A DNA stretch of 46,137 bases, taken from the NCBI GenBank assembly GCA_964629165.1, contig CAZVQJ010000004.1:1-46137 (forward strand), read 5' to 3'. Below are positions 23,604 through 34,357 of this stretch, in pieces. A program made the position numbers and the translations under genes. The stretch comes from CAWVVV01 sp964629165 (GTDB lineage Bacteria; Verrucomicrobiota; Verrucomicrobiia; Opitutales; Oceanipulchritudinaceae). Within the stretch, counting starts at the first letter, position 1, and every line of letters begins with the position of its first letter. The notes under the pieces are model-generated. The model made no database searches. It was given only the letters and a program-made list of their open reading frames with translations, and was not told the origin of the DNA.

Positions 23604-24323
23604 TTGGACGCCCTCCGATACCAACCCTGCCTGCGCGAGATCGCCGTCCACGAGCGGCCTCAGGAACGCCTCGAACGCCTCGGGGCGAGTGCCTTGAGTG
23701 ATGTCGAGCTCCTCGCCATGCTCCTGCGGCGCGGCACCGCGGAGCTCGACGTCATGGGGTTGGCCACGCAGCTGGTGAGAGACGCCGGATCCCTGGGGGG
23801 ACTCACACGATTGAGTGCCGAAGACTTTCGCGTCTATCCGGGCATCGGACCGGTGCGGGCCCTGCAATTGGTCACGATCATCGAAGTGGTGAAGCGCATG
23901 TGGGCGGCGGACGATCCGCCTCAACCGCTCCTCGACGATCCGGAAAAAGTCGCGGCTCTGATGCGCCCGCGCGCCTCGGGATTGAGCGTGGAAAAGTTCT
24001 GGGTTCTTTGCCTGAACACCAAGAACCGCCTGCTCAGGCTCGTCGAAGTCACCAGCGGAACCGCCACCGCGAGCCTTGTTCATCCCCGGGAAGTATTCCG
24101 GGCTGCGATCCGCCACGGGGCGACCGCGATCATCTGTGTGCACAACCACCCGAGCGGGGATCCTGCCCCGAGCGCCGCCGACCTGAGGGTTACGCGCAAG
24201 CTCAAGGAGGCGGCACGGGCAGTCGATATCGACCTCCTTGACCATCTCATTCTCGGTCACCCCGGGAGCGATCCCTCCGGGCTTGGCCACTACAGTTTCA
24301 CCGCCAGCGGGGTTCTCGGGTAA
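23604..24323 (+). CDS. radC: RadC/JAB-domain protein (UPF0758)
   Basis: A 239-residue protein with an N-terminal UPF0758 helical part (HERPQERLERLGASALSDVELLAMLLRRG), a helix-hairpin-helix DNA-binding stretch near VYPGIGPVRALQLV (78-90) and a C-terminal JAB/MPN metalloprotease-like domain. HNHPSGDPAPSAAD (180-193) gives the zinc ligands of the JAMM motif. Despite its name, a DNA-repair role was withdrawn; related proteins matter in natural transformation. The start codon is TTG at 23604; no better ATG lies nearby. It is followed after 70 bases by the sensor kinase. Confidence 0.9.
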   Translation: MDALRYQPCLREIAVHERPQERLERLGASALSDVELLAMLLRRGTAELDVMGLATQLVRDAGSLGGLTRLSAEDFRVYPGIGPVRALQLVTIIEVVKRMWAADDPPQPLLDDPEKVAALMRPRASGLSVEKFWVLCLNTKNRLLRLVEVTSGTATASLVHPREVFRAAIRHGATAIICVHNHPSGDPAPSAADLRVTRKLKEAARAVDIDLLDHLILGHPGSDPSGLGHYSFTASGVLG

Positions 24324-24354
24324 GCAGATGCCACTGCCAATGCTGCCTTCCCGT

Positions 24355-24382
24355 TTGCACTCGGGACAACGCCCGTCATAAT
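24355..24382 (+). promoter_or_regulatory. Possible promoter of the LOV kinase gene
   Basis: TTGCAC (24355-24360) and CATAAT (24377-24382) are separated by 16 bases. The -10 box matches the consensus at 5 of 6 positions, the -35 at 3 of 6. Transcription would start about 5 bases before the ATG at 24394, close to leaderless. Prediction only. Confidence 0.3.
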
Positions 24383-24393
24383 GGCACCCCATC

Positions 24394-26257
24394 ATGGCTG
24401 CACTGCTTGACGACCTCAGCCTGCGCGAACTTTTTGATCACTGTCGGGATGCCATCATCGTTGTAGAGGCGGATTCCGGACAAATCATCGAAGCCAATCG
24501 GGCCGCGCTTGAGCTGGTTGATCGCTCCGAGGAGGAGTTGTCATCTTTGACCTTTCCGGAGCTCTTTGAAAACGGAGAACGTTCGATGGTCCGCCGCCTG
24601 GCCGCGCGCCATCCTTCACAAGGACGTCTGGAATCCCAGACCACCCGGCTTCGGCGCACCGATGGATCCACCGTTACGTGCGAGTGGTCCGGATGGAGCA
24701 GTGACCAGTCCTTTGGGCGGGTTTTCTTTGCGATTCTGAGAGACCGCTCGGCCGAGGTGCGCGTTCTTGAGGAGATCCGGCTGCGCAACGTCGCCATTGC
24801 CAGCGTCAATAGCGGCGTTGCGATCGCCGACGCGCGTCTCCCGGACCTGCCGCTCATCTACGTCAACGAAGGCTTTCAGAAAATTACCGGTTACAGCGCC
24901 CGCGAGTGCATCGGCCGCAACTGCCGTTTTCTTCAGGGCGACGATCGGGATCAACCGGAGCTGGAGATGCTTCGGGACGCCCTCCGCCGCGGCCTTCCGT
25001 GCGAAGTGCGCTTGCGCAACTACCGCAAAAACGGAGAACGCTTCTGGAACGAGCTCCACATGTCGCCCGTGCGCGATGACGACGGACAGCTCACCCACTT
25101 CGTCGGCATCCAGATCGATGTGACGGAACGGGTCGATTCGCGGCGGCGCCTCGAAGAAAGCGAAAAGCGCTACCGGACCCTCGCCGAAAGCATCGAAGAC
25201 CTGATCGTCCGTTCCTCCAACACCGGAACCGTCCAGTTCCTCTCCCCTTCCCTCCTGAAGATGCTCGGGTGGGCGCCGGAGGCCTGGATCGGCAAGGATT
25301 TCAGCTGCTGGGTGCATCCGGAGGACCAGACCGCCCGGGCAGAGTCCATCGCCGCCTGCGGTCCCGGGAACGACTCCGTCACCCATACCTTCCGGCTGCG
25401 CCATATCTCGGGCAGCTACGTCTGGGTCGAAGCGACCGAAACACTCATTTCACCGGCCGATTCTTCACCTCACTTCGTAAGCGTTATTCGAGATATTACC
25501 CTCCGGCGAAAAGCGGAGGAGGACATCCGCAACAGCCTCCGGACCGAACGTGAACTCAACCAGATCAAGAACAGCTTCATTCGCATGGTGAGCCATGAGT
25601 TCCGCACGCCGATGACAGGGATCAGTGCGAGCACAGCCTTCCTCCGAGCCTACGGGGACGAGTTGTCGGAGGAGAAACGCGAGCGTCATTTCAACAACAT
25701 TGAGCGCTCCCTCCACCGCATGAACCGCCTCCTCGACGACGTGCTCTTTGTCAGCCGAAGCGAAACCGAGCAGATGCAATGCGGCCTCGAGCCAATCCCC
25801 TTGATCGATTTCTGCGAACACCTCCTCGACGAAACCCTCAGTGTTCATCCCGGACGCTCCATCGAGCTGCATACCCAGATCGATCGTTCTGAAGTCTTCG
25901 AACTCGATCCCCACCTCCTCCATCATATTTTTCAGAACCTGTTGAGCAACGCGCTGAAATATTCTCCCTCCGACAAGCCGGTCGAGCTCGAAGTCATCGA
26001 CGATCCTGCGTCGGACCTCCTGCACTGGAGAGTGACGGACCGGGGGATTGGCATTCCCGAAGCCGACCAGTGCACGCTTTTCGAGCCCTTCCGGCGGGCC
26101 GCCAATGTCGGTACGATCAACGGGACCGGCCTGGGACTTTTCATCGCCAAACGTTCCGCCGAGCTCCATGGTGGCGAGATTATCTTCTCGTCCGCCGAAA
26201 AGGTGGGGAGTGAGTTCCGCCTCTCTCTCCCAAGGATCGTCTCTGCTGTTTCCGAAC

Positions 26258-26265
<8 letters not shown>
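24394..26265 (+). CDS. LOV-domain (blue-light type) hybrid PAS sensor histidine kinase
   Basis: A 623-residue soluble kinase with no membrane segment. Residues 10-120 are a first PAS domain; 135-245 a LOV domain; 255-370 a third PAS; 390-620 the kinase. The LOV domain has GRNCRFLQG with the photo-active Cys177, flavin-contacting Asn209 and Asn219 (LRNYRKNGERFWNE) and Gln240 (VGIQID), all at canonical places, so it should bind FMN and form a cysteine adduct in blue light. His401 (VSHEFRTPM) is the autophosphorylation site; NLLSNALKYS (515-524) and DRGIGI (549-554) are the N and G1 boxes. The stop overlaps the response regulator start by 8 bases. Confidence 0.93.
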
Positions 26266-27007
<742 letters not shown>

Positions 27008-27116
27008 CGCGATCAGGGCCTACTCCCCGGCCTGGTTGCCCCGATTCCTGCCTCTCCTCGTTTGCCGGTGCCATTTTCCGTGACAGCCCGCGGATCGATG
27101 CACCATCGTTATCCTT

Positions 27117-28652
27117 ATGCTATCAATCGTTAGCTCAGGGGCTTTGCAGGGAATCGATGCCGTCCCGGTGGAGGTGGAATGCAACACGGGACTGCCGGGC
27201 GAATACAAGCCAGTCGTCGTCGGGCTACCCTCGGGGGCGGTGAAAGAGACGTGGGACCGGGTCTACTCGGCGCTCGCAAACAGCGGGTTCCCCGTCCCGC
27301 AAACTCGCTGCACGATCAACCTCGCACCCGGAAACCTGCGCAAGGAAGGTCCTCTCTATGATCTCCCGGTAGGTCTCGGTCTGCTCGCCGCGATGGGGAT
27401 CCTCAAAGCCCCGCGGATGCACCGCTTTCTCATTGCGGGAGAACTTTCCCTGAGTGGAGAGACCCGGCCGGTGAAAGGAGGTCTCGCCCTCGCCACGCTG
27501 GCCGAGGCCGAGGGCAAGGAGGCGCTGATCGTGCCCCCGTTGACGGCCAATGAAGCCAGTCTGGTGAAAAACCTGCCGGTTTATCCGGTGCGTTCGCTCG
27601 CGGAAGCGGCCGCCTTTCTCGAGGGCCGCACGCTCATTGAGCCGGTCGCATCCTCGGGCGACGAATCGAGCCGGGAATGGTCATCCGACCCCGCCTTCGA
27701 CGTCGATTTTTCTGAAGTCAAAGGACAGCATGCCTTGCGCCGCGCGGTCGAGGTGGCCGTTGCCGGTGCCCATAACTTGCTGATGATCGGTCCCCCAGGA
27801 TCCGGAAAGTCAATGATCGCCAAGCGCGTTCCCACGATCATGCCGGAACTGCTTTTCGAGGAATACCTCGAAGTCCTTCGGGTCTATTCGGCCACTGGCC
27901 TCACCATCGAAAAGTCGGGGTTGCGCCGCAGGCGTCCATTTCGGTCGCCGCACCACACGATCTCGGATGTTGGTTTGATCGGAGGCGGGAGCATTCCGGG
28001 CCCTGGCGAAATCAGTCTCGCCCACCATGGCGTGCTTTTCCTCGATGAGCTTCCGGAATTCAAACGCAGTGCGCTGGAGGTTCTCCGACAGCCTCTTGAA
28101 GACGGGGAGGTCACCATTTCGCGCAGTGCCGGTCGCGTCACATTGCCCGCACGTTTCATGCTCGTGGCAGCGATGAATCCCACGCCGGATGGTGCCAATC
28201 CGGACGAGTCCACGGCCTCCCCGGTGCAGATCCAGCGGTACCGCTCCCGCCTCAGCGGTCCCCTTCTGGACCGGATCGACCTGCACGTGGAAGCCCCTGC
28301 CCTCACCGTGGAAGAACTCCGCCGGGCGCAAGCGGGAGAGGACTCGCGGACGATTCGTGCTCGTGTGCAGCAGGCACGGGATCGCCAGGCCGACCGTTTC
28401 CGGGGTTCCGCCATCTCCGTCAATTCGGCAATGACGCCACGGCATATCCGGGAGCACTGTGCGATCGATGATGCCCAGGGCGACATCCTGCAACAGGCCA
28501 TGGAACAGCTAAACCTCAGTGCTCGCGCCTACGACAGAATCCTGAAGGTCGCCCGGACCATTTCGGACCTTGGGGGAGCGCCCCGAATAGAGACGCCCCA
28601 CCTGCTCGAAGCCATCCAGTATCGCAGTCTCGACCGGGAGCTTCTCGGCTGA
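27117..28652 (+). CDS. YifB/ComM-family Mg-chelatase-like AAA+ ATPase
   Basis: A 511-residue AAA+ protein. The N-terminal ~170 residues form the ChlI/Lon-type domain (VEVECNTGLPGEYKPVVVGLPSGAVKE split over its first strands), followed by the ATPase: Walker A GPPGSGKS (225-232), RSPHHTISDVGLIGGG and LFLDELPEFKRS (Walker B, near 303), then VAAMNPTP and a C-terminal helical lid. ComM in Vibrio is a branch-migration helicase that helps take donor DNA into the chromosome during transformation. The four-Cys zinc site often seen in the family's NPTPDG...C region is not obvious here. Symbol left blank because the family has several names. Confidence 0.92.
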   Translation: MLSIVSSGALQGIDAVPVEVECNTGLPGEYKPVVVGLPSGAVKETWDRVYSALANSGFPVPQTRCTINLAPGNLRKEGPLYDLPVGLGLLAAMGILKAPRMHRFLIAGELSLSGETRPVKGGLALATLAEAEGKEALIVPPLTANEASLVKNLPVYPVRSLAEAAAFLEGRTLIEPVASSGDESSREWSSDPAFDVDFSEVKGQHALRRAVEVAVAGAHNLLMIGPPGSGKSMIAKRVPTIMPELLFEEYLEVLRVYSATGLTIEKSGLRRRRPFRSPHHTISDVGLIGGGSIPGPGEISLAHHGVLFLDELPEFKRSALEVLRQPLEDGEVTISRSAGRVTLPARFMLVAAMNPTPDGANPDESTASPVQIQRYRSRLSGPLLDRIDLHVEAPALTVEELRRAQAGEDSRTIRARVQQARDRQADRFRGSAISVNSAMTPRHIREHCAIDDAQGDILQQAMEQLNLSARAYDRILKVARTISDLGGAPRIETPHLLEAIQYRSLDRELLG

Positions 28653-28671
28653 GCTTCCAGCCCGGAACCCC

Positions 28672-31089
28672 TTATTCGAATCGCACCTCAAGGTCGCCCC
28701 GGAGATCTCCCGCCCGTGCCCGGAGTCGGGTGGTGCCCCCCTCGTGTTGAGTCTTCAGGAGGATCGTGGCGATGCCCGCCTCGGCCCGGATCGGATTGTC
28801 CCCGATGAGTTCGACTGGCCCCTCCGCCTCAAACCGAACCGACGGTGTGAAATCGGGAACGACGACGCCAGCCGCATCGACCACCCTCGCGTAGGCGAAG
28901 ACAAGATCTCCGCCCGCTGCGAGCGGTTTGCCCGACAGGTCCAAAGCCAGTTCGAGCCGCTCCGGCGCTCCCGGCGTCTGCACGGCATGGGTTGCCGCGA
29001 CTTCTCCCTGACGGTAGGCGACGGCCCGAAGCTCGCCCGCCTCGAAGGCATTCACGGCGAAAGTGAAAGGTGGATGCGCCAAGTGCTGCGAGATGCGGTT
29101 CGTGTCCGGGGATTGCCGCCCGAGGCTTCGGCCATTGAGAAACAGTTCAACCTCATCGCAATTGCTGAAGACCCGCACGTTCAGGGGAGAATCCTCCGTC
29201 CACCAGGAGGCGACATGAACGACGGGCCCGCCGGATCCATCGGCATGCTTCTCATCCGGGCCTCGCTGTGACTGAAAGAAAAAATAGCTGAATTTGGGCA
29301 GGCGAAAGATGTCCATGATTCCGGAAGCCTCATGATCCGGCGCATACCCGCGGTTGTAGTCATACATCACCCAGTAGGCGTCGCCAAAGGCCCGCGTTGA
29401 GCGGTTTTCGTTATGGGCCTCCTGAAGGTTGGTCGCCTGCTGGAGCAACCTTACTTCGCCATCGCCCCGCAGTTGCCGGGAATTTCGTTCCGTGTCTTTC
29501 AGATTTTCCCACTTGTCCTGATTGAGCCCCGCATTGCCAGCATAGTATTCCCAGTCGCCGTATTCGCTGACAAAGGCGGGAAAGTCAGCCTCCGCAAATT
29601 CCGCGGTACTCCCCGTCTGTCGGGCTGTCACCTTCACATCGTAGCCATCGACCCAACCAACCGTGACCATCTGGTCACCCGGATACTCCTCGTGACCGAC
29701 CCGATGCAGGCGGGCAACAAACTCCGGCGACATCGCCGTCTCGTTGAGGGAAAGTTCCCAGAGCAGGGAGCTCGCATGATTTCGGTCACGTCGGACGAGG
29801 GTACGCGCCGCTTGCAGGCGGTTTTCCTTAAAGGCTTCGGTGCGCGGGTTGTACTGCCATCCGAGGATCGGATTGATGACGATCAGACCGAGCTCATCAC
29901 AGGCCTCCATGAATTCCGGGCTGTGCGGATAGTGCCCCAGCCGAACGACGTTGAAACCGGCCCTTTTCATTTTGAGGACAGACCGGTACTGGGCGCGGGC
30001 CGGAACGGCATTGCCCACATATGGATACTCCTGGTGATGATTCACGCCGCGCAAATCCAGCTCCCGACCATTCAGCACGAAAGCACCCGGCCTCACCTCG
30101 AAGCGCCGGATCCCGATCCGATCCCGGCGTTCGTCAATGATGCGATCGCCCTCCACAAGGGCGTTGTCGAGGTAGTGAAGATGAGGTGACTCCGGGCTCC
30201 ACAGGCGGGGTTCATCCACATCCAGGCGTAGCACAAATGCTCCCTCCTGCCCCGGCTCAAGGCGCTGCAACGCCGACTCCCTGCGGGCAATCGAATGGCC
30301 ATCGAGGTCGCGCAGCGTGGTCACCAGCCGAAACTCCCTTCGCTGGGGGGCGGCATTCCGCACATGCACCTGCGTTTCAACCACAGCCGCGGTCTCCGAC
30401 ACCTCGGGAAAGGTCACAAAGACCCCTCCCGAAGCTACGCGGTCGGCAAAGATTTCATCGGTGATGTGAAGCGGCGGACGAATGATCAGCGCCGCTGTCC
30501 GGTAGAGTCCGTGATAGAGGTGAAAATCCAGAATCGGCAGCGGTTTCGGCCCCGTGATTTCACTATGCCGGTTGTCCAGTCGAAGCGCCAAGGTGATCGG
30601 CCCGTCCGCCCCCGCAAGATCCGAGAGGTCGGCGACAAACGGCGTATATCCGTCGATGCTTTCCGCCCGTTTCTCTCCGTTCACGAACAGCTCCGCCCGA
30701 TTCATCGCACCTTCGAACCGCAGTTGCACGACCTTGCCAGCCGCCTCGGGCGGAAGAGTGAGAGTCTTGCGATACCACGCCACGCCCTCCCACTGCTGGT
30801 TCTCGCCCATGTCCGTCACAAGCGCTTCGATCCGCACGGGGTGCGGCGCCTCGACCGTTTCCCATGCGGCGTCGTCGAATCCCGGTGCCTCCGCTCCCGC
30901 CACATCTCCCCGGTGGAACCGCCAATCCGCACTCAGGTCGCTGACGCTTGCCCCCTCAGCACCCGCCAAGCTCAGGATGAACCCGGCAAAGATCACCGCA
31001 AAGGAATGCCAGCGCGCAACCGCCAGCGGCTCAAAGCGCCGCGGCATGCACCGCCAAGTGGGGATGAATCGAAGGAGTTCGTTTACCAT
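28672..31089 (-). CDS. Glycoside hydrolase family 2 protein (beta-galactosidase-like)
   Basis: An 805-residue exported enzyme. A signal peptide is visible at about residues 28-47 (FAVIFAGFILSLAGAEGAS); the shorter start at Met15 (31047) would give a more usual n-region. The order is sugar-binding domain (DWRFHRGDVAGAEAPGFDDAAW; VAWYRKTL), immunoglobulin-like domain, then a (beta/alpha)8 catalytic domain beginning VNHHQEYPYVG. Glu450 in SLNETAMS and Glu509 in FVSEYGD stand at the acid/base and nucleophile positions. The C-terminal ~200 residues are Ig-like domains. It should split beta-galactoside or related bonds outside the inner membrane; the exact sugar is unknown. It lies at the end of the glycan gene block. 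Confidence 0.9.
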   Translation of the reverse strand: MVNELLRFIPTWRCMPRRFEPLAVARWHSFAVIFAGFILSLAGAEGASVSDLSADWRFHRGDVAGAEAPGFDDAAWETVEAPHPVRIEALVTDMGENQQWEGVAWYRKTLTLPPEAAGKVVQLRFEGAMNRAELFVNGEKRAESIDGYTPFVADLSDLAGADGPITLALRLDNRHSEITGPKPLPILDFHLYHGLYRTAALIIRPPLHITDEIFADRVASGGVFVTFPEVSETAAVVETQVHVRNAAPQRREFRLVTTLRDLDGHSIARRESALQRLEPGQEGAFVLRLDVDEPRLWSPESPHLHYLDNALVEGDRIIDERRDRIGIRRFEVRPGAFVLNGRELDLRGVNHHQEYPYVGNAVPARAQYRSVLKMKRAGFNVVRLGHYPHSPEFMEACDELGLIVINPILGWQYNPRTEAFKENRLQAARTLVRRDRNHASSLLWELSLNETAMSPEFVARLHRVGHEEYPGDQMVTVGWVDGYDVKVTARQTGSTAEFAEADFPAFVSEYGDWEYYAGNAGLNQDKWENLKDTERNSRQLRGDGEVRLLQQATNLQEAHNENRSTRAFGDAYWVMYDYNRGYAPDHEASGIMDIFRLPKFSYFFFQSQRGPDEKHADGSGGPVVHVASWWTEDSPLNVRVFSNCDEVELFLNGRSLGRQSPDTNRISQHLAHPPFTFAVNAFEAGELRAVAYRQGEVAATHAVQTPGAPERLELALDLSGKPLAAGGDLVFAYARVVDAAGVVVPDFTPSVRFEAEGPVELIGDNPIRAEAGIATILLKTQHEGGTTRLRARAGDLRGDLEVRFE

Positions 31090-31203
31090 TCAATTCCGAT
31101 ACCACCCCTTTCCCGAATACCGCAACCCTCGGATGATCCGCGTGAGCGCGGGGCAGCGGCCGCCACGCACGCAATCGAGCGGGCGGCGGGTGAAAGAAAG
31201 GGA

Positions 31204-32253
31204 TCAGCCAAGAGCCCGTCGCAATCGCTGCAGGGAACGTCCGGCAAAGAGGCGCGCACGGGCCTCGGCAAGCTCCATCCGGATGATTGCATTGACCTGC
31301 ATGTGGCGGAACACGCGACGGCCCTCCGGGGACACCAGTTCATAGCCACTCAGGACCATCTGTGCGAAACAGCGGCCTTCGATCAACGCGACTTCTGCGG
31401 AGTTCAGCTGATCCTTCCATTTTTCGAGGCTCTCATCCGAAACCGGGCGCAGTGACTTCTCGTTGTGTTCAACACGCCACTGACGCCATTCCGCGGAGGG
31501 AATACGCTCCGTTCCAGCCGGCGGCGGAACCCCCTTTCGTTGGGTCACCATGGCGGGTTCGTAGGTCTCCCCGATGAAGGCACAGATCTTCTGCAGCTCC
31601 GATTCCACGTCCCTCACAAGATCCTCGTAGGAGACGATGTGGACGCGGGGATCTTTCCGATAGGCTTTCACCGGTCCTTCATACATCTTTGCCCAATCAT
31701 CGGCAAAGCGGGCAACCTGGTAGCGACGACTTCCTGTCAAAATGCCGGTGCGCAGCGAACTCGACCGGATATTGCGCCGCACCCACGGCGTCTGGAGCAA
31801 AGACGCAATCACGGCCCGTGGATCCCGCCGAAGAACGATTATCCGCGCTTGCGGGAACCAACCGAGCAGTTCCGGAATGTGGTGAACGTGACCGGGAGTC
31901 TTTTCGCCCACCCGAACCTTGCCCACCTTTTCGGCATAGGCGTCGAGCATGGCACTGAAGACCGTGCGGTAAGAGTAATCTCCCGTCTCATCAATCAGCG
32001 CGCGGCACCGGTCCGGGTCCACCCCGAGGTCGATGAATCGGGTGGTCTCGACGTGTTTCTTCCAAAACTCCTCAAAGTCGGCCGGAGCCTCTGCGCCGAT
32101 CCCCCCCGCGCCGACCGCCTCGATCAAAAAGTGGGTTTCCGGCGTAATCGCCACACGCGAGTGGGCGGACAGAAGACTTCGCACCAATGTGGTGCCTGAC
32201 CGGTCAGGTCCCACGATGAAGATGGGAGGTTCTTTAAGAAGATATCGTGTCAT
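31204..32253 (-). CDS. Sulfotransferase family protein
   Basis: A 349-residue PAPS-dependent sulfotransferase-like protein. FIVGPDRSGTTLVRSLLSAH (residues ~12-31) is the 5'-phosphosulfate loop, and IIVLRRDPRAVIASLLQTPW carries the 3'-phosphate-binding Arg/Ser region. Such enzymes transfer sulfate from PAPS to a sugar hydroxyl or other acceptor. No signal peptide is visible. It is separated by 191 bases from the methyltransferase gene above it and by 114 bases from the GH2 gene below. Its neighbours make a sugar acceptor likely, but that is inference. Confidence 0.85.
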   Translation of the reverse strand: MTRYLLKEPPIFIVGPDRSGTTLVRSLLSAHSRVAITPETHFLIEAVGAGGIGAEAPADFEEFWKKHVETTRFIDLGVDPDRCRALIDETGDYSYRTVFSAMLDAYAEKVGKVRVGEKTPGHVHHIPELLGWFPQARIIVLRRDPRAVIASLLQTPWVRRNIRSSSLRTGILTGSRRYQVARFADDWAKMYEGPVKAYRKDPRVHIVSYEDLVRDVESELQKICAFIGETYEPAMVTQRKGVPPPAGTERIPSAEWRQWRVEHNEKSLRPVSDESLEKWKDQLNSAEVALIEGRCFAQMVLSGYELVSPEGRRVFRHMQVNAIIRMELAEARARLFAGRSLQRLRRALG

Positions 32254-32444
32254 TCCGTATTGAGTAAAATGAGAGAGCAGCCGACTTGCCGTGCGCCATT
32301 CCGGATCTGTTTAGGATCAAAGGCCACCCGGCATTCAAGCACCAAACGGATGGTCGATTCACCGACTGCCGCAACCCTTGTGATGCGTTTACCGCCTGCG
32401 CACTCGCCCGAATCCCGCGCGACGGGCTCATCCGGAAGGACGAA

Positions 32445-33233
32445 TCACGCCGGAAACAGGGCCGCAAAATCGCCCGGTGGGGCCTGAGACGGATCGACTC
32501 GTTCACACAGCCAGGTTTCGTCCGCGATTTTCCGCTCTGGACGGAGACCCGCCACCCGCAGGAGGGCGAGAATAGCGGCCGTATCGGGCACCCACCAGTT
32601 GGTCGAGTCTCCCGCGAAACGATCTTCGATAAAGGCCATCCGGGGCCAACCGGGCTGCCCAAGGCGATCTCTCTCCTCGTAAGGGAGGTTCCCCGGCAGT
32701 TCCACCGCGGGGTCTCCCTCGATGCTCAGTGATTGGAAGATCAGCTGGCGACCGGTTTTTCGAGCGAGAATATCAAGACCGAGCAGCGGATAGCGCAGGT
32801 GATAAAAGACCCCCATGAACCAGACGAGGTCATATACTTCCGGCTCGCGGGCGAGCTCGTAGACCTGCGCCTGCCGGAAACGGACGCGATCGCTCAGACC
32901 GAGCTTCCCGGCCGCCCATGTCGCCTGCCGGAGGTAATGGGGGTCAACGTCCACGCCATCGACGCTGGCGCCGCGTTTGGCGAGTTCGAACGAATAGAAA
33001 CCGGCGTTACAACCGATATCAAGGACCCGCCACCCCCTCAGATCCTCCGCAAGGTGAGGCGAAATCGCCCTCCACTTGAAAGCCGGAAAATCCCCCAGAG
33101 GATGGTGCGGGGCTGTCTCGACACCATCGCCCAAGTGAAGGTTGTGAAACCATGGATCGAGCGCCGAAAGTTGGCGTTCGAGATCGGTGACCGCACCAGA
33201 ATGAACGGATTGCAGGGTTTCCGGAATCCGCAT
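32445..33233 (-). CDS. CmoB-like SAM-dependent methyltransferase
   Basis: A 262-residue class I methyltransferase. VLDIGCNAGFYSFELAKRGA (70-89) is the SAM-binding motif I, VDGVDVDPHYLRQA follows, and FMGVFYHLRYPL (139-150) matches the CmoB/DUF1698 signature, in which the tRNA enzyme makes cmo5U using carboxy-SAM. Here it lies 3 bases after a CgeB-type glycosyltransferase, not with cmoA, so the substrate may be a glycoside. From memory it resembles the family named after Ramlibacter Rta_06860 methyltransferases, which occur in similar clusters; that needs a search. It is the last gene of the tight cassette. Confidence 0.85.
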   Translation of the reverse strand: MRIPETLQSVHSGAVTDLERQLSALDPWFHNLHLGDGVETAPHHPLGDFPAFKWRAISPHLAEDLRGWRVLDIGCNAGFYSFELAKRGASVDGVDVDPHYLRQATWAAGKLGLSDRVRFRQAQVYELAREPEVYDLVWFMGVFYHLRYPLLGLDILARKTGRQLIFQSLSIEGDPAVELPGNLPYEERDRLGQPGWPRMAFIEDRFAGDSTNWWVPDTAAILALLRVAGLRPERKIADETWLCERVDPSQAPPGDFAALFPA

Positions 33234-33236
33234 GGG

Positions 33237-34343
33237 TCAGACGGTGGCGGTGGATATCATCACGGCGCCCGGCATCTGAGTGGCCTCGGCGAGAATCCGC
33301 TCGAGGGCATCGGCCCGATGTGCGTAGGTGTGTTCATTCAGCAAACGCTGGCGAGCCCGGGCGCCAATCTCCGCGGACATCTCCGGGGTGAGCTGCCGGA
33401 GAAGAGCCGCCACCTCCTGTCCATCCCGCGCGACAAGGCACTCCTCGCCGGGGGCAAGGAACTGATCCACCCCCCGCCATGCATCCGTGATCAGGCACGC
33501 ACCGGAGCCCGCGACCTCAAAAACCCGCGTCGGTGGTGAAAAGCCCATCACCGCCATACTTTCGCGACAGACATTGAGGACCGCTTTGGCAGAGCGATTG
33601 AAGGCGTTGTGGTCGCGGGTGTAGAGATGGCCCCAGCGCCGCACGTTGGGAAGTTCCGGAGCATTTTCCTCCCACCCGCTGCCCGCGAGCAGAAATGTCT
33701 CCTCGGGGGCAGCCTCGGCCGCTTTGAAGAAAAATTCGCGCACGCGCTCCTCGCGATCGGGCAGGCGGTTCCCCGCAAACGCGAGCGAAACCGCAAATTC
33801 TTGCCGCACCTCCACCGGAAAGTGGGTTTCGGGGTCGAGCGCATTGTAGATCGGAACACAGCTTCGCGCTCCCAGCGCTCGATAGCGTTCGACGACGGCA
33901 TCGCCGCCACCGTAGGTGAGGATACCATCGTATTCAGGCACACACCGGCGAAACCGATCCGCTGCGTTCTGCTCCATTCTCAACAGCGTCGCCGGGGCAT
34001 CCACGTCCCAGAAGAACCGGGCACGCGGTCCCCGCAGGCGAGCAACCGAAACCTCCAGTTCCTCATCGAAGACACCCACTCCGCTGGCCTTGATGACGAC
34101 GTCAGCGGCGGCCGCTTCCTCAAGCACCTTCGCAAGGGCCCCGGCATCGGCCTGGTAAACGACGCTGCGGGCGAAGGCGGGCTCCTCGAGATCGCGGTGC
34201 TTTTGCCGGTCGAACGCATCCGGTTCATAAAAAGTGACGTGATGCCCGCGCCGATGAAGTTCCTTGATGACGCCGCGGAAGTAAGTCGCCGCGCCGTTCC
34301 AATACGCCGAGACGAGACTCGAGCCAAAAAATGCAATATTCAT
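33237..34343 (-). CDS. CgeB-type glycosyltransferase, copy 1
   Basis: A 368-residue GT-B fold protein. Its start MNIAFFGSSLVSAYWNGAATYFRGVIKELHRRGHHV (split over strand 1 and helix 1) has the Rossmann-like N-domain; residues ~280-310 hold the donor-binding signature FEVAGSGACLITDAWRGVDQF with the following PGEECLVA, typical of CgeB/GT1-like enzymes. Position 34343 was chosen as start because the longer frame from 34649 overlaps copy 2. There is no membrane segment. A 14-base gap separates it from copy 2 upstream. Donor and acceptor are unknown. Confidence 0.85.
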   Translation of the reverse strand: MNIAFFGSSLVSAYWNGAATYFRGVIKELHRRGHHVTFYEPDAFDRQKHRDLEEPAFARSVVYQADAGALAKVLEEAAAADVVIKASGVGVFDEELEVSVARLRGPRARFFWDVDAPATLLRMEQNAADRFRRCVPEYDGILTYGGGDAVVERYRALGARSCVPIYNALDPETHFPVEVRQEFAVSLAFAGNRLPDREERVREFFFKAAEAAPEETFLLAGSGWEENAPELPNVRRWGHLYTRDHNAFNRSAKAVLNVCRESMAVMGFSPPTRVFEVAGSGACLITDAWRGVDQFLAPGEECLVARDGQEVAALLRQLTPEMSAEIGARARQRLLNEHTYAHRADALERILAEATQMPGAVMISTATV

Positions 34344-34357
34344 GGGTAGCTCCGTTT

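Noticed and set aside
31141..31165. GCGGCCGC and a GCGTG...CACGC pairing between the sulfotransferase and GH2 genes
   Set aside because: The element is GC-rich and short, without a T-run or clear symmetry at a promoter, so it could easily be chance.
30295..31455. 386-residue plus-strand frame across the GH2 and sulfotransferase genes
   Set aside because: It crosses two well-supported minus-strand genes and has no recognisable domain.
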